NCBI RefSeq assembly: GCF_949628265.1
Contig: NC_088786.1
Coordinates: 30,587,681-30,651,680, forward strand
Source: Cloeon dipterum
Lineage: Eukaryota; Arthropoda; Insecta; Ephemeroptera; Baetidae
DNA: 64,000 bases
Reading direction: 5' to 3'
In this document: positions 56,501 to 63,650 of the stretch, one piece after another
Position numbering within the stretch: the first letter of the stretch is position 1
Layout: each line of letters starts with the position of its first letter
The notes under the pieces: model-generated
Seen by the model: the letters and a program-made list of their open reading frames with translations, nothing else
Told to the model about the DNA's origin: nothing
Databases searched by the model: none
Made by a program: the position numbers and the translations under genes

Positions 56501-59500
56501 TCTGCGAAAGCTATGTAGAGTAGCTCAGCGAAACAAAATGAATTCCAGCAGCTTTTAATTTCGATCTGCAGAGCATTTAATAAAGCGCAACTGCACTGAT
56601 CTTTAACGTGCCTCTTTATATATATAGGTATATAGGGTTGCCAGACTCTCAAACAATTTCATCGTCTTTGAGGATAGAAAATATTTTATATCAATCTATA
56701 TTTTCTGAAGAAAAAAATATCTCATGCAGAGTTTGTTACACGGGTAAAGCTTAAACATAACAAAAATATTCGAATTTCACGTTTGTTATACTGTATTTAA
56801 TTATTATTTAGTATCAACGGGGTAAATAAACACAATAACAATAATAATACAAATTAATTTACACATAAAAAATTTAGCCCCAAAATTTTTTGCAGTGATT
56901 TTCTAATATTAAAATACTCCCTTCATTTATTATTCCCTCTGTTCTTTTCAGACGTGGGCGAGACTCATATCGAGAAGGTGGCAACCGTAACTGACATGCT
57001 TTTCAATGCGCGAGTTGAATTTTAAAAAGAAACAAAGCGATCTCGGCACACGCACGCAGTTTGTTAGCGCCGTCATTGCTCTGATGAATGAACCGCACGG
57101 CGCTCAACTTCGTCTTTTCGCGTCGAGAGTCGAGATTGCTGTTTTAAGAGCGAAGCTCTTGAATGAATTGCGAAAACGGCGATTTTGTATTCAACGCCTG
57201 GCTTTCTTTCTTCTTTCACCCTGCATGGGAACACAGCGGGTAAGAAACTCGCACGTCACTGGCCATAAAACATGCATGCTGAAAGGCGACTTTTCATTTT
57301 TAGCCTACGTTCTTTTCACCCTCCACGTTCGCACGAAGGGACGAACGAGAAATTGCATGTCTGCGAATCGAAACTGAGCTTTTCCCCGATATATTTTCAT
57401 TTTGGGTTTAAATGGCAAAAACCTGCCTTGGGTTGCAACTGATCGAATAGCCATGCAGGGATTGCTTTTTTGGTGTGTCAAATTTACCTAAAATGAAAAT
57501 ATCTTGCTGGCTCAGTATATAATAAAAATGGACACTGCCTGAGTGTGCAACTTCTATTTTTTATTCAAATGAGATAAATGTGTGTTAAAAATTTCTCCCT
57601 ATTTACATCACACACTTTGGTGAAACCTGAAGTTTATATATATATATGGCGTTGTCCCCATATTTGTGTGCTTTGGAAATTTGACTCGAATCGGAAAGTT
57701 TCGATTGCCATTATTGAGAATCCCTTGCATCGAACACGCATCCAGTTTTTAGATAATGATCCTCCCTTCTAAAAGGGAGAGGCCTGATCAAAGCACTCTT
57801 CCAGATCAATTTCAGAGTGGCAGGGGACAAAAGACCAGCAGTAAAGTTGGATGCTGAAGGAATTTATATGATATATACGAAAACCGCGACGAAATTTACG
57901 GCCGGGCATAATTTGCGTAGCGGCTGCTTCGTCATTTTGGATTATGGCAGGAAAGCTGTTGGGGGTGGCTGGCTGGCTGACGCACTTTATTAGATTTTGA
58001 TGGTATTTACGGTGCGCATGAATCGACGCGATGGCTTCAGAGCAGATTTTGCAAAAGGATAATCGCGCTGTTGACTGCGCAAACATCAGCGGTTCCGAGA
58101 ATTTAGTTGGCAGTTGCGAAATTGTGTTTGCAGAATCGAAGAAAAGAGATCGCAAACATCAAAACGTTCCCGTGTTGAAACAAGTTAACGGAAGCTTTTT
58201 GAACATATTTGTTATCATTGTTTGATGCTTTTTTATGTGTTTTTTTGCCATGAGAAATTTAAAAAAAAATCGATGAAAAGAGGCTATAAAAAGCTTTGTG
58301 ATAAATATTTAATGCAATTTTTATCCAACTTAAAATTTCCCCTGAGTTTTAAACAATGAGGTTATTTCCATTTACTGCGTTGTAGCAACTATGAATTCCA
58401 GCACTATTTTATCATTTTTTATAATGAATTCGTTCGCCAGAGACACGGTAAAACATTCTTTCGCGTTCCTACATTTCCCAGCAATTCCATGTCCTTTAAA
58501 CCGGAGTGAGTCGAAAAGCGCCTACCAAAAGTGCTCTCCTGATATCATTTCAAGGTGCAATTTCGTCGAAAGGGAAAACGAACGACAAGAGAGGGCCATA
58601 AATTAATTGACTTGAGAGTGTGCGCATAAAAGCCCGGTTGATAGTTAATTTCAGTGTCAGCACTGCTGCGCCTAGGTCTTATATACGCTGCTGTCGCTTT
58701 ATCAGAGTCGGTAAAATTTATTTGTCCTCCGCCGCCCACGCAGGATGAGTGCAAATCAGAGTCTCTGGGTCATTTCGAGCCAAGTCGCTTTAATTGTGCA
58801 TGCATACACACTAAAAACGAAAGTCTTTTATGGATTTGGCAACGGGGCCTGCTTTTTTAATGTGTTGCTGCAACGTTCAGTGAAATAAAATGTTCGCGGC
58901 GAGTTGGAACCGCTGCCAAAAATTACTGCTGCTTAGATGTACACAACCCCGTAAAAAAGTAGAGCCTAATATGCCGCCTGTCAAAAGTAATGATTCCAGG
59001 AAGCGGTATTTTGAAGTGTCACTTAAGAAGAACGCGTTTCTATAATGAGATTTTGTAAAAACAAGCGTGAAGACGAGTTTTCAGTTTACCCTCCAACTGA
59101 TCAGATCAACGCCGTGAATTTGTCTTAATGAGCGACGCGAGATCTAAAATATTTACAGTTGCATCCTCTGCTCTCACCGTTGGAAATAAACTTGTGCGCA
59201 TTTTAATGAGAAATTTGTTTGTTTTTGGTATCCTCTAGTCGTTGGAATGATGGGCTCTTAAATATAAAAAGTTATTGATTTCTATATAGTGCGGTCAAGT
59301 ATTAGTTCCGCGAGGACGTGATTATTTTAGTCATTAATATCAGATTTCTTTGACTATTATTTTTATTTTTAACATATTATTTTCGTTTTTAACTCAGAGC
59401 AGTAAATGCTGGAAGTAGTTTTATTATATTTGCTGATTGTGCAATTACATAAAAGTGGAGCTATAGAGGCGAAAAATACGAACATTTTGTACTTTTGGCT

Positions 59501-60670
59501 ATATAGCAAGTAGTAATAGTGAGTGCTTCATTGAGTTTATTTGTGTGTTGAATTTAATAACTTCAATGTGCAATAGAGTAATATTCAGAATGTGTATAAC
59601 AGAATAATTCCAAATTTTGCAAAATTTCTCGACAAAATAAAAGGTCAGTCAATGATATTTTGCTTGTTTTCGATTCCACTCATCGCGATCAATCCAATGG
59701 TGTGCGAAATATGAGGTGAATTTTCCTTCTATAGAAATAAATCACAATTTTCAATATGGACACAGCGTGCTCGCTTTTGATTAGCGTGCAAACCTTTGAG
59801 CCGAATTTCTCGCAAATTTAAAAGGCAACTTGGAAAATGTTAACTCCTACCCTATTTTTATAAGAATAATAGTTTTAAGTAAAGGTAAAAATAAAAGGGT
59901 GCAGCGACGCAGCAACAGTACAAAAAAGCAAAATGCTTGTTTAATACTTGTCTTTTAATGAAAAGTACATCATGGCAAAAAGGAAATCCGTTTCCGAACA
60001 AATATTTTGCTGATATACTTATATTGTAGGTGACCCATAAATATCCTTTACGCTTCAGTAATAGAAATAACTCAATCTATCCTTAAAAGGGAGCCCTTAA
60101 ATTTTTTAGCACTATATAAAATCTTGGGAACAAAAGGCTGAGTAGAAAGCACTCACCTATAGTGGAGACAATTGTGCCGACAAAGTGGAAACTGCCGGAA
60201 AAGTCCCAGCGGCGCCTTTTGTGAACGAGCCCGACAGCACTAGCGTTGCCGTACGCGTAAAGCAAGTCGTTGACGAGCGCCATGTCCATCGGTGCGGCCG
60301 ACTCGTTGGCCAGGCGTCTCTGGAAATCGGCGTACACGTCCCAGAACTTGTTCACCATTGCCAGCTCGGTGTCCTGCTCGAGGAACTGGAAGAGCGCTGC
60401 GCCGGCCACCATATAGAGCAGCAGCACGACGGCCAGCAACACGAACCTGGCGTTGTCTTCACTCAGGTGCAGCGCGTTGCAGCAGCCCGTGGAAGCGGCG
60501 GGGCCTCCGCCGCCACCTGCACCCTGCAGGTGCGTCACCATGCCAGCAGGCACTGCCTTCACATCGGCGGCCGAGGCATGCAGCGGCGCGGTCGCGAGTC
60601 GAGCGGAGACTGCCACCCGCAGCCAGACGAGGAGCTGCCTCCACGTGCTCGCCAACCCCTTCCCTGCCAC
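17750..60670 (-). CDS. THIK (KCNK12/13)-like two-pore potassium channel
   Basis: Predicted K2P background potassium channel of the plasma membrane, 509 residues. Coding exons on the minus strand: 60157-60670, 22388-22590, 19638-19976, 18576-18890 and 17750-17908; phases agree throughout. M1 follows HLSEDNARF (residues 68-76), close to the vertebrate THIK start region. The P1 filter is TIGYG (170-174), split by intron 1. M2 contains FFNLFLERIITF, M3 lies about 261-280, the P2 filter is TIGFGD (304-309) and M4 contains CTYSLFNV. The C-terminal tail carries RRLSGEMISMKDFLQANK and SLAVMQKQL, characteristic of vertebrate THIK channels from memory of the family. Possible N-glycosylation sites NES and NAS lie between M1 and P1. 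The N-terminus is longer than in vertebrate THIK; Met44 is an alternative start. Intron 1 (37,566 bp) contains a gypsy element on the opposite strand. Confidence 0.92.
17909..18575 (-). other. K2P intron 4, nothing further seen
   Basis: A 667-bp AT-rich intron (GTAGGG to TCCAAAG) with no additional gene or repeat recognised. Confidence 0.6.
18576..18890 (-). CDS. K2P channel coding exon 4 (cytoplasmic tail)
   Basis: 105 codons, residues 353-457, beginning ALNWMIARLD, directly comparable to the SLNWI segment of vertebrate THIK after M4. A basic cluster (RRQSQRIRRRRK) is followed by an acidic/serine stretch and RRLSGEMISMKDFLQANK. RRLS is a possible basophilic-kinase site. Acceptor TGTCTCTCAG, donor AAG/GTAGGG. 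Confidence 0.9.
18891..19637 (-). other. K2P intron 3
   Basis: A 747-bp intron (GTGAGA to CTCTCAG). It contains the dinucleotide array at 19583-19628 close to its donor; the rest is plain AT-rich DNA. Confidence 0.6.
19583..19628. repeat. (AG)23 microsatellite
   Basis: 46 bp of uninterrupted AG on the plus strand, which is (CT)n on the K2P transcript, starting about 10 nt after the exon 3 donor. Confidence 0.97.
19638..19976 (-). CDS. K2P channel coding exon 3 (M3, P2, M4)
   Basis: 113 codons, residues 240-352, acceptor TTTGTCAG and donor CAG/GTGAGA. Carries an acidic linker (DDDEES), NWKPSVYWVML of M3, the P2 filter GFGD and M4. A (CT)n tract on the transcribed strand begins about 10 bases after the donor. 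Confidence 0.93.
19977..22387 (-). other. K2P intron 2, nothing further seen
   Basis: A 2.4-kb AT-rich intron from GTGAGA to TTTGTCAG. Open frames here are short and show no recognisable motif. Confidence 0.6.
22388..22590 (-). CDS. K2P channel coding exon 2 (end of P1 filter, M2)
   Basis: The acceptor TTGCTTTCAG joins G from exon 1 to GCTACGGC, completing GYG. Encodes residues 172-239: the rest of P1 and M2, then a basic intracellular linker (VRKLSKRVHQ). Ends CATAAG/GTGAGA in phase 0. Confidence 0.92.
22591..24582 (-). other. K2P intron 1, part before the retrotransposon
   Basis: About 2 kb of ordinary AT-rich intron between the exon 2 acceptor and the 5' LTR. No exon, repeat or RNA gene was recognised. 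Confidence 0.55.
24583..25659 (+). repeat. 5' LTR of the gypsy element
   Basis: A 1,077-bp direct repeat starting TATAACATTG and ending TTTGCGAT, without the common TG...CA ends. Compared by eye with the copy at 31028, I see a substitution at 24589 (A versus G) and one at 24957 (C versus T). Short open frames inside occur identically in both copies and are not considered genes. Confidence 0.95.
25660..26060 (+). other. Retrotransposon leader with possible primer-binding site
   Basis: 401-bp untranslated leader between the 5' LTR and gag. TGGCATCCCT at 25661-25670 lies one base after the LTR and begins with TGG as a tRNA primer site would, but I cannot match it to a tRNA. The same ten bases occur within the LTR at 25621-25630. 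Confidence 0.5.
26061..27770 (+). CDS. Gag polyprotein of the gypsy element
   Basis: 569 residues from ATG 26061 to TAA 27768-27770. It forms the virus-like particle and binds the element RNA. An N-terminal charged helical region is followed by a retrotransposon-gag type segment around residues 250-400 (FLREFDLKRYE, WFMANRECWASW, LRLRTQGLDERL), a Gln/Ala-rich linker, and zinc knuckles. The first knuckle, CWNCRKPGHSFRYC (from residue 508), is a perfect CX2CX4HX4C. The second, CWTCGKPDVTRANC, has Val in place of the His. An upstream GTG adds two codons but is not a likely start. Pol overlaps the 3' end in a different frame. Confidence 0.93.
   Translation: MDRLIIEYDRLEEKYVKRECEVHQIDFTADDSLTSLRDKLKIARGKVLAGETQEVVVTDITAITGEIAVLTRYVAELKNWAGKASVAKDPTEIRKVRTYIAYFRDRVKRLTPPEDAEKSRENIQLLMRHIGKAYDKLRKGAEETTEQQAGSSLETAPEDPQLNQLNLSIELLENGDSDDDSAREGRSGEHGVTTEGAKWPTGALLYMPMIVDDKSVPVPILAGDERAKPWPMTETVTEPRKRGKIISVRDWRLKYDGDPKSDLSFAEFLREFDLKRYESNLSDKEIWLSAHNLFSGQARTWFMANRECWASWAEFVPDFLQNFKPPNYDERLWQQLRLRTQGLDERLNLYVAEMKQSFALLAKPPSDAEKLEFILARLNPISLDKLPVESISSIQDLVREGLRLEKIQCRIQTYKEPTTPDNPVEPKLVYKYDEKGRTSEKKTKEAKMSAIASEKKQQQQPQTQAAASVRENAKGSKYTPRDYVPGSAKPNPAFVREARADGISSRTCWNCRKPGHSFRYCPSSDAKKFCWTCGKPDVTRANCPTARCKEFSKNGPTGPTDGHTASPRP
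27676..30969 (+). CDS. Pol polyprotein (PR-RT-RNase H-integrase) of the gypsy element
   Basis: The frame opens after a TGA at 27673-27675 and runs to TAA at 30967-30969; the first ATG is 27742. It lies in the +1 frame relative to gag, with a 95-base overlap, so it is probably made as Gag-Pol by +1 frameshifting. The protease has LLDCGAS at 27976, with Cys where Thr or Ser is usual. Reverse transcriptase has FVLDLRELNK, SVDFRKSYWQIPL and the catalytic YIDD at 28912-28923. RNase H has STDASDVGISG, KEALAIVWAIE and TDNRPLKFL. Integrase has an HHCC finger (HARPEAGHFG, CRTC) and a DDE core (SSDLVG, IQDNAK, NPAERVNR). All catalytic residues are present and no stop interrupts the frame. There is no chromodomain or envelope that I recognise. 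Confidence 0.95.
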   Translation, partial: QERTVRPRVVKSFQKTDQRARPMGTLRRRGRKQCRQLGPGWRCHLDKIRTDTVRVKLAAIKNKLRTNSQSGPGNDRTFLTLADDDRLFLDVRILNEQLTALLDCGASVCIIGGPGIPIVKQLELRVEKSNIKRVELADKTYNEVTGSVDLPIMLDNKSFLIPTLVVPKIDQSLILGLDFWNKTGFIPDVRNGTWHLTRAGGKCTQPKAATILTDGNKLEERDKAKLDEFIAEMRDSFPTKLGRVDIEHHIDTGDAKPVKCKQYYIAPPELAVMHKTVDELLAMDVIEEARSPWNAPGFFVRNEAKGSEPRFVLDLRELNKLTTPDAYAVPILATILDHLGEFKFISSVDFRKSYWQIPLDAESKPKTAFFIPQKGQFQFKVVPFGAINSGPAFMRVFDKIIGDSWIKKYLKVYIDDVFLGTPTLEMHFEVLREFFRLIRDANMTPNWDKSKFLRSSMKMLGYVLDENGLHPDPDKIKAILQLKRPESVKEIKMLLGGVSYYRRLIDNFSTIIEPLTRLTRKKNSFEWTCEQEAAFTSIREALIKDPVVRLPDFSRQFILSTDASDVGISGVLTQLFDDGEHSVFYVSRVLTEAEQKYPTIHKEALAIVWAIERLEGYLAYNKFLLFTDNRPLKFLKDLKNPKGRLANWVYKLQKYNFDVYHKPGKLNVMPDLLSRSFSAPIRMCAVASNARVKDNWYLHLLQNVRSNPQKFPLFKIVNDKLFKVVKSWNPWEESCYKQVVPKEQRAEILNRFHARPEAGHFGYSKTYHKIAENFYWPKMRSDIARFVSNCRTCLEQKSCQSAPAGFMASHQVERPWQVFSSDLVGELPRSSSGHKYVLTQQDFFSKMVILAPLRDATAKSVCAALEKSFLLYGVPELMIQDNAKIYHSIQFKELAKKYNISLQYTPRYHPQANPAERVNRVFETIMRSFVSENQKDWDKHLAHIAYAINSSVHETTKYSPFFLAFGRQPKLYNFDAPRDNDNDSKLNPIEDYSKRFPKLNKIYNLVQENTQAANRKNAHHYNLRRRPCEFRVGDFVMKRNFVLSKKGEGMSAKLLPTYVGPFEIVDQKAQNMFTLIGENGDNIGDFDAKDLKKMPSQ
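31019..31027 (+). promoter_or_regulatory. Polypurine tract of the gypsy element
   Basis: GGGGGGAGG directly precedes the 3' LTR, the expected primer for plus-strand DNA synthesis. It independently fixes the LTR start at TATAAC. Confidence 0.85.
31028..32104 (+). repeat. 3' LTR of the gypsy element
   Basis: Second 1,077-bp copy, offset exactly 6,445 bases from the first, starting TATAACGTTG and ending TTTGCGAT before host sequence GCAAAACC. Confidence 0.95.
32105..34857 (-). other. K2P intron 1, segment after the retrotransposon
   Basis: AT-rich intronic DNA. A perfect CRE-type palindrome TGACGTCA lies at 34149-34156 and a run of 12 C at 34253-34264. No gene was seen. Confidence 0.5.
34858..35278. 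mobile_element. 421-bp inverted-repeat element (MITE or foldback)
   Basis: The left arm 34858-35036 begins ACCAGTTGCATAAA, and the right arm 35081-35278 is its imperfect reverse complement, ending TTTATGCAACTGGT. Similarity runs through nearly the whole arms (for example GACTCAATCTAGCT and AACCAAAATCGGTTCAGCC), with a 44-base AT-rich centre. The right arm has about 20 extra bases. Flanks are AATT on both sides, one base from the termini. No coding capacity. Each arm carries AGATGGCGC. Confidence 0.82.
35279..38485 (-). other. K2P intron 1, segment with an isolated TATA box
   Basis: AT-rich intronic DNA. TATAAAAA at 35887-35894, followed by a G run, is a strong TATA-like site on the plus strand with an 86-codon frame at 35939-36199, but the predicted product resembles nothing I know. 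No other feature. Confidence 0.45.
38486..38547. repeat. (GT)31 microsatellite
   Basis: 62 bp of uninterrupted GT; the reverse strand reads as (CA)n. Frames over it encode Cys-Val or Thr-His repeats and are artefacts. Confidence 0.97.
39997..40136. mobile_element. 140-bp palindrome built from two inverted copies of the gypsy LTR terminus
   Basis: The left half begins TATAACGTTGTATTGATTAA, identical to the first bases of the 3' LTR at 31028, and continues through ATTCAAACAGACGAGTGATT. The right half is the reverse complement of the same LTR stretch, ending in GTTATA. Each arm is about 65-70 bp and both ends stop exactly where the LTR starts. The arms carry independent small differences from the LTR. 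Flanks are ACGT on the left and GCGT on the right, a possible imperfect 4-bp target duplication. Confidence 0.88.
40137..44288 (-). other. K2P intron 1, nothing further seen
   Basis: AT-rich intronic DNA with GC-richer patches around 42,650-43,200. A perfect TGACGTCA lies at 44060-44067. Open frames are short and unrecognisable. Confidence 0.5.
44289..44384. repeat. Dispersed intronic repeat, copy 1
   Basis: About 96 bp alignable in the same orientation with 50329-50426. Shared blocks include CCCGCAGCT, GTAGGCAAAAAGTT, GCAGTGT, ATGCGGGA and AATTACG. Too diverged for a recent duplication. No coding frame is shared. Confidence 0.7.
44385..47530 (-). other. K2P intron 1, nothing further seen
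   Basis: About 3.1 kb of AT-rich intronic DNA without a recognisable gene, RNA or repeat. Confidence 0.5.
47531..48030 (+). other. GC-rich block with TATA box and poly(A) signal, possible solo LTR or intronic transcript
   Basis: TATATAAA at 47630-47637 is followed by about 350 bp rich in C and G, unlike its AT-rich surroundings, and then AATAAA at 48009-48014. Plus-strand frames give an interrupted acidic/basic peptide (NPEDYLDEDPVRRKDRHRSR) and, in another frame, a His/Ser/Pro-rich stretch. Neither resembles a known domain. The order promoter, short GC-rich unit, poly(A) signal fits a solo LTR or a small intronic RNA gene. I cannot decide between these. Confidence 0.4.
48031..50328 (-). other. 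K2P intron 1, nothing further seen
   Basis: AT-rich intronic DNA, no feature recognised. Confidence 0.5.
50329..50426. repeat. Dispersed intronic repeat, copy 2
   Basis: Partner of 44289-44384, same orientation, about 6 kb away within the same intron. See copy 1 for the shared blocks. Confidence 0.7.
50427..54428 (-). other. K2P intron 1, nothing further seen
   Basis: Intronic DNA, partly GC-richer around 51,100-51,400. A perfect TGACGTCA lies at 53541-53548. Open frames of 100-190 codons at 50,510-51,410 show no domain, overlap each other in several frames and are judged chance. Confidence 0.45.
54429..54538 (-). mobile_element. Small inverted-repeat element (MITE-like), copy 2
   Basis: A 110-bp element with termini GGGGTCGGATTACGGCAAC and GGTGCCGTAATCCGCCCC in inverted orientation. 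Reverse-complemented, its interior matches the element at 11604-11726 (CTCGACCTTGAAACACTGTAC, GCCCAGCATTGCCATTTTC). The better terminal match suggests it is younger or less decayed than copy 1. Confidence 0.75.
54539..60156 (-). other. K2P intron 1, segment next to exon 1
   Basis: About 5.6 kb of AT-rich intron. A frame at 58,654 reads like a signal peptide with a Cys/Pro-rich follow-on but lacks an ATG. No feature I can support. Confidence 0.45.
60157..60670 (-). CDS. K2P channel coding exon 1 (M1, cap, start of P1)
   Basis: Encodes residues 1-171 plus one base, up to STI of the first filter, followed by donor ATAG/GTGAGT. Includes a Gly/Ala-rich stretch before M1. High GC content contrasts with the AT-rich flanks. 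The plus-strand 193-residue open frame here is a shadow of this exon. Confidence 0.9.
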
Positions 60671-61172
60671 TTGCTCTCTCTTCTCCTGCGTGTGCGGCCT
60701 ATTTGCCCTTTCACTATTCGCTCCACTTTTAACTGTTGCGATTTTTATTCTGTCTTTTTAAATTGAATAGTTCATATATATCTGTGCTTATGAATTATTT
60801 GAAGTATTGAGTTTAATACCTAAAAATATATATTGTTTAAAATAATAATGTCACGTAAATTTCGTAGTTTTTTTTTTAGCTTTCGTCATTTTTAATTCAT
60901 TAAATAAGAGATTTTATTGTATTTTGTAAAAGAAGTTCAATAAAATATTCAGTGGATAGATTTACAACAATGATTAATTTAATACATATTTACTTAATTA
61001 CATTTTGTACTTCAGAAGACTACATCATAAATAAAAAGGTTTGAACTTATATTGATAGTAAAATCTATTTTCATCTGTTAACAATATCTTCGATTCTTTC
61101 CATTAAATTTATAACACCATGCAAACAAATGCGAATTAAAAACGTTTCTTGACAGTAAAATGCAGTATCAGT
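60671..61172 (-). other. Spacer between the coiled-coil gene and the K2P gene
   Basis: 502 bp that must hold the 3' UTR of the coiled-coil gene and the promoter or 5' UTR of the K2P gene, both on the minus strand. On the minus strand AATAAA occurs within 60,880-60,960. No distinct promoter element was recognised. Confidence 0.5.
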
Positions 61173-62163
61173 TTAGTTTTGGAGAGTATTCCTCCTGATC
61201 AGAGCCAAATTGTGGGAGTGTGCATTTTTGCGGAGTTCGCTCAGCTCCTTGTTGGTCCTGTAGAGCTGACTGCGCAAATCTTCCTCACGCTGTAAGAGAA
61301 TATCTTGGTATATTAAGTTCGTAAAAGAAAACTCTTCATCGCCTTACAGCCTTGCAGTCACTGAGTTCAATCTTCAGCTTGTTGATCTCTGGTTTGTGGT
61401 TGGGGCGTTTTAGGTCATATCTCAAGGCTCGGTTTGTCTCTCGCAGCCGTTGCATCTCCTTCTCTTGCAGCTCCATCTGCTGCTCCCAAACTCCCAGCAG
61501 CTTCATCTTCTCCTGAATCTCATCCAGTTTCTGTTGTTGGTGTAAGTCAATGCCCAATTGTTCATATCTGTGAAGACGGTTTTATCAATTAAATCTATAT
61601 CAATCACGCTTTAATTACAAAATATACCTTTCATCAAAGTCTGCCTCATTGTCCTGCTTAGCCGACAATATCTCCAACTGTGAATTTTTCTCACTCAGCT
61701 GCTCACACTGATGCTTCAAGCCATCAAAACCATTTTTCAAATTCTTAGCCTCGATCATGAGATTGGCCTTTTCCTTTTCAAGAGTTGAAATCCTCACCTC
61801 CAACTCAGAAATCACAGATTGGTGTTCCAGGCCTTTCTCCTTGAGCTTTGCCAGATATTTTTCTTCATTTCCCATGTTCACAGACTCCAGTTTTTCTTCC
61901 AATGCTTTCTTATCCTCTTCCAATGCTTTCTTATCCTCTTCCAAATCTTGGATCTGTTTCTTGAGTCCAATCTCAAGTATTTTCAGTTGGGTGATACTCT
62001 CACTAGCAGCCACAATCTGGTCCAGCTGCTCCAACAATTCTTGTCTCAGTCTTTCATTTCGGCCAAACACCCGATTTACGACCACAGCGCACACCTCTGG
62101 ACAGTGGTCATTATGCAGAATGATTTTAAGTGGCTCATCCAACATCGCCTTTCCAGCATCCAT
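61173..62163 (-). CDS. Coiled-coil protein of unknown function
   Basis: 290 residues in three exons: 61628-62163, 61348-61567 and 61173-61289, with donors AG/GTATAT and GCT/GTAAGG and acceptors TTCACAG and CTTACAG; phases agree. The start ATG at 62163 is supported by an in-frame TGA 21 bases upstream in the same exon. After a globular-looking N-terminus (about residues 1-35, with DHCPEVCAVVVNRVFG) almost the whole protein is a charged heptad-like coiled coil. EEDKKAL occurs twice in tandem from an exact 21-bp duplication at 61900-61941. The C-terminus is basic (LIRRNTLQN). I do not recognise the family. A structural, centrosomal or trafficking role is possible, but the sequence does not say. 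Confidence 0.82.
61900..61941. repeat. Exact 21-bp tandem duplication in the coiled-coil gene
   Basis: Two perfect adjacent 21-bp units add one seven-residue coiled-coil heptad (EEDKKAL twice) without changing the frame. Confidence 0.9.
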
Positions 62164-62191
62164 TTCACCGTCAGGAAGATTTCAGCACTAC

Positions 62192-62322
62192 AATTAAAAT
62201 CTAGATTTAGTTAATGTGAAGGCACACAAATATGAGTGAATATAAATGCTAAATAGCATTTAATAGCTTTTAATATTAAAAGTATTACCTTGTTTCTGAG
62301 GAATGATTAAGAAGCAGGACCT
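62192..62322 (-). other. Probable 5' UTR intron and exon of the coiled-coil gene
   Basis: On the minus strand, a CAGAAACAAG/GTAATA donor near 62290 and an ACTACAATTAAAA-complement acceptor (TTTTAATTGTAG) just before 62190 could splice a short leader exon to the exon carrying the ATG. The leader exon may itself start after the CTGCACAG near 62323. Inferred from splice-site likeness only. Confidence 0.35.
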
Positions 62323-62690
62323 CTGCCTGTGCAGCGATATTTGCCTGTGGCAACTGTCAGCGCCAGATGCGATTGGCTTTGGCGCTGACATCCGATGAAA
62401 TATCTGAGGTATTTGCTGGACACCTCTGTTTGGTGAATTATTTGGATTATTGAGTCCAGTTGATGGAAATGGTTGAAATTTTTCGCATTCTTGGTCATGA
62501 CACAATATGATTTCCAAGTGACATTGTTTTCATTACTCATTATTTCTCTTTGGAAGTGGGGATACATGGGCCAAAGTTGCCTTGCTGATTCATCAGCAAA
62601 ATCAAATTTAGATCCTAATTTAACCACAACAGATGCGCCAATATCATTCTTGCATTCCTTTTTAATAAAAGCTAGGAATTTGTTTTAAAA
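62307..62690 (-). pseudogene. Uncertain open frame with weak macro-domain resemblance
   Basis: An open frame of about 125 codons ends at TAA near 62307. Segments such as FIKKECKNDIGAS, SKF, YCVMTKNAKNF and FIGCQRQ follow the order of motifs in small macro-domain ADP-ribose hydrolases (an IS-E-C then GA block, an ITK block, an IGC block). The match is loose, key glycines are missing and no N-terminal beta strand exon was found. It could be a decayed copy, an exon of an unrecognised gene, or chance. A second minus-strand frame overlaps it. Confidence 0.25.
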
Positions 62691-63650
62691 TTAAAACAAG
62701 AACAGGACATTATTATTAAAATACTCGACTAAAATAAAAGTAACACAGGAATAAAATTGGCACAGTTTGACTTTTTTAATTCCATCTTCTTGAGGTCAGC
62801 TTCTTTGGCTACATAGTACTTTAGCTAAGGAGCAGAGGTTGGCAGGTAATAATAATTCTCAAAAATTCCATCTTAACAAGAGGGTTATTTATTGAATTTA
62901 GACATAGGAAGTTAATGCTTGAAGAAAAACAACATTGCTGTTGGTTAGCAATAATTGTAATTAATAATGTACCGAGATAAAAATGCAAATCTGATTATCA
63001 TCAAAAGAAATAAATAATGGAAGAGTGTCTCTAACTAAAATCACAATAATCATGTGTCTACGATTCTGTTTGTCAAGTGTAGTTTTTGTAAAAATATTGT
63101 CCGGAGTGAGAAACAATGCAGTATATAAAAGTGAGAGGTCAAGCGAAGCAGAAGTGTTTCAAATTTTAACATCCATGAGCAGTTTGCTTTCATTTGTACA
63201 TCAATCATGTTCAAAAGCCCTTCAATGAACAGCAGGGCTTCAAAACGATTCTTGAACTGAGACTTTGCACAAAATATTTTCTTCTGGAACAAATATTCCC
63301 TGTCTTGAACAAAGTTGTTGTAAAATTATGCATAGTTTTGTGTTTAATACCAAATGACACATATAATGTTTTCATAAAAATAACATGGCAGAGAAGGAGG
63401 TGTAATCTCTTCATCTTGCACAATTTCATTGTAGCAATTGATGCGGAAAAGAACTAAAAATGTGTTTGAATGATCAGACAAACAGCACCCGGCTTGACCT
63501 CTCAACCCGCCCGTGATGATTCCTACTCGATTCAACAAAAATAGCGGTGGAGCTAATCCGTTGAAAATGAATAGCGGATTGCGGTAGAAGCCGTTACAAA
63601 AAGTGCGCTCACTCTCGAGAGCGAGGGAGATGAGGGTGTCGCGTATGGCC
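62691..63650. other. Interval without a recognised gene
   Basis: AT-rich DNA between the uncertain frame and the Pro/Gln/Tyr-rich gene. It presumably includes the 3' UTR of the latter. No exon or repeat was recognised. Confidence 0.5.

Noticed and set aside
57006..57377. 123-codon plus-strand frame
   Set aside because: No domain, no neighbours supporting a gene, within an intron of AT-rich DNA.
58654..58860. Signal-peptide-like frame followed by Cys/Pro residues
   Set aside because: It lacks an ATG and no upstream exon was found, so it is not supported as a gene.
60185..60766. 193-codon and 146-codon plus-strand open frames
   Set aside because: They are antisense shadows of the GC-rich K2P exon 1, whose minus-strand frame has clear channel motifs.
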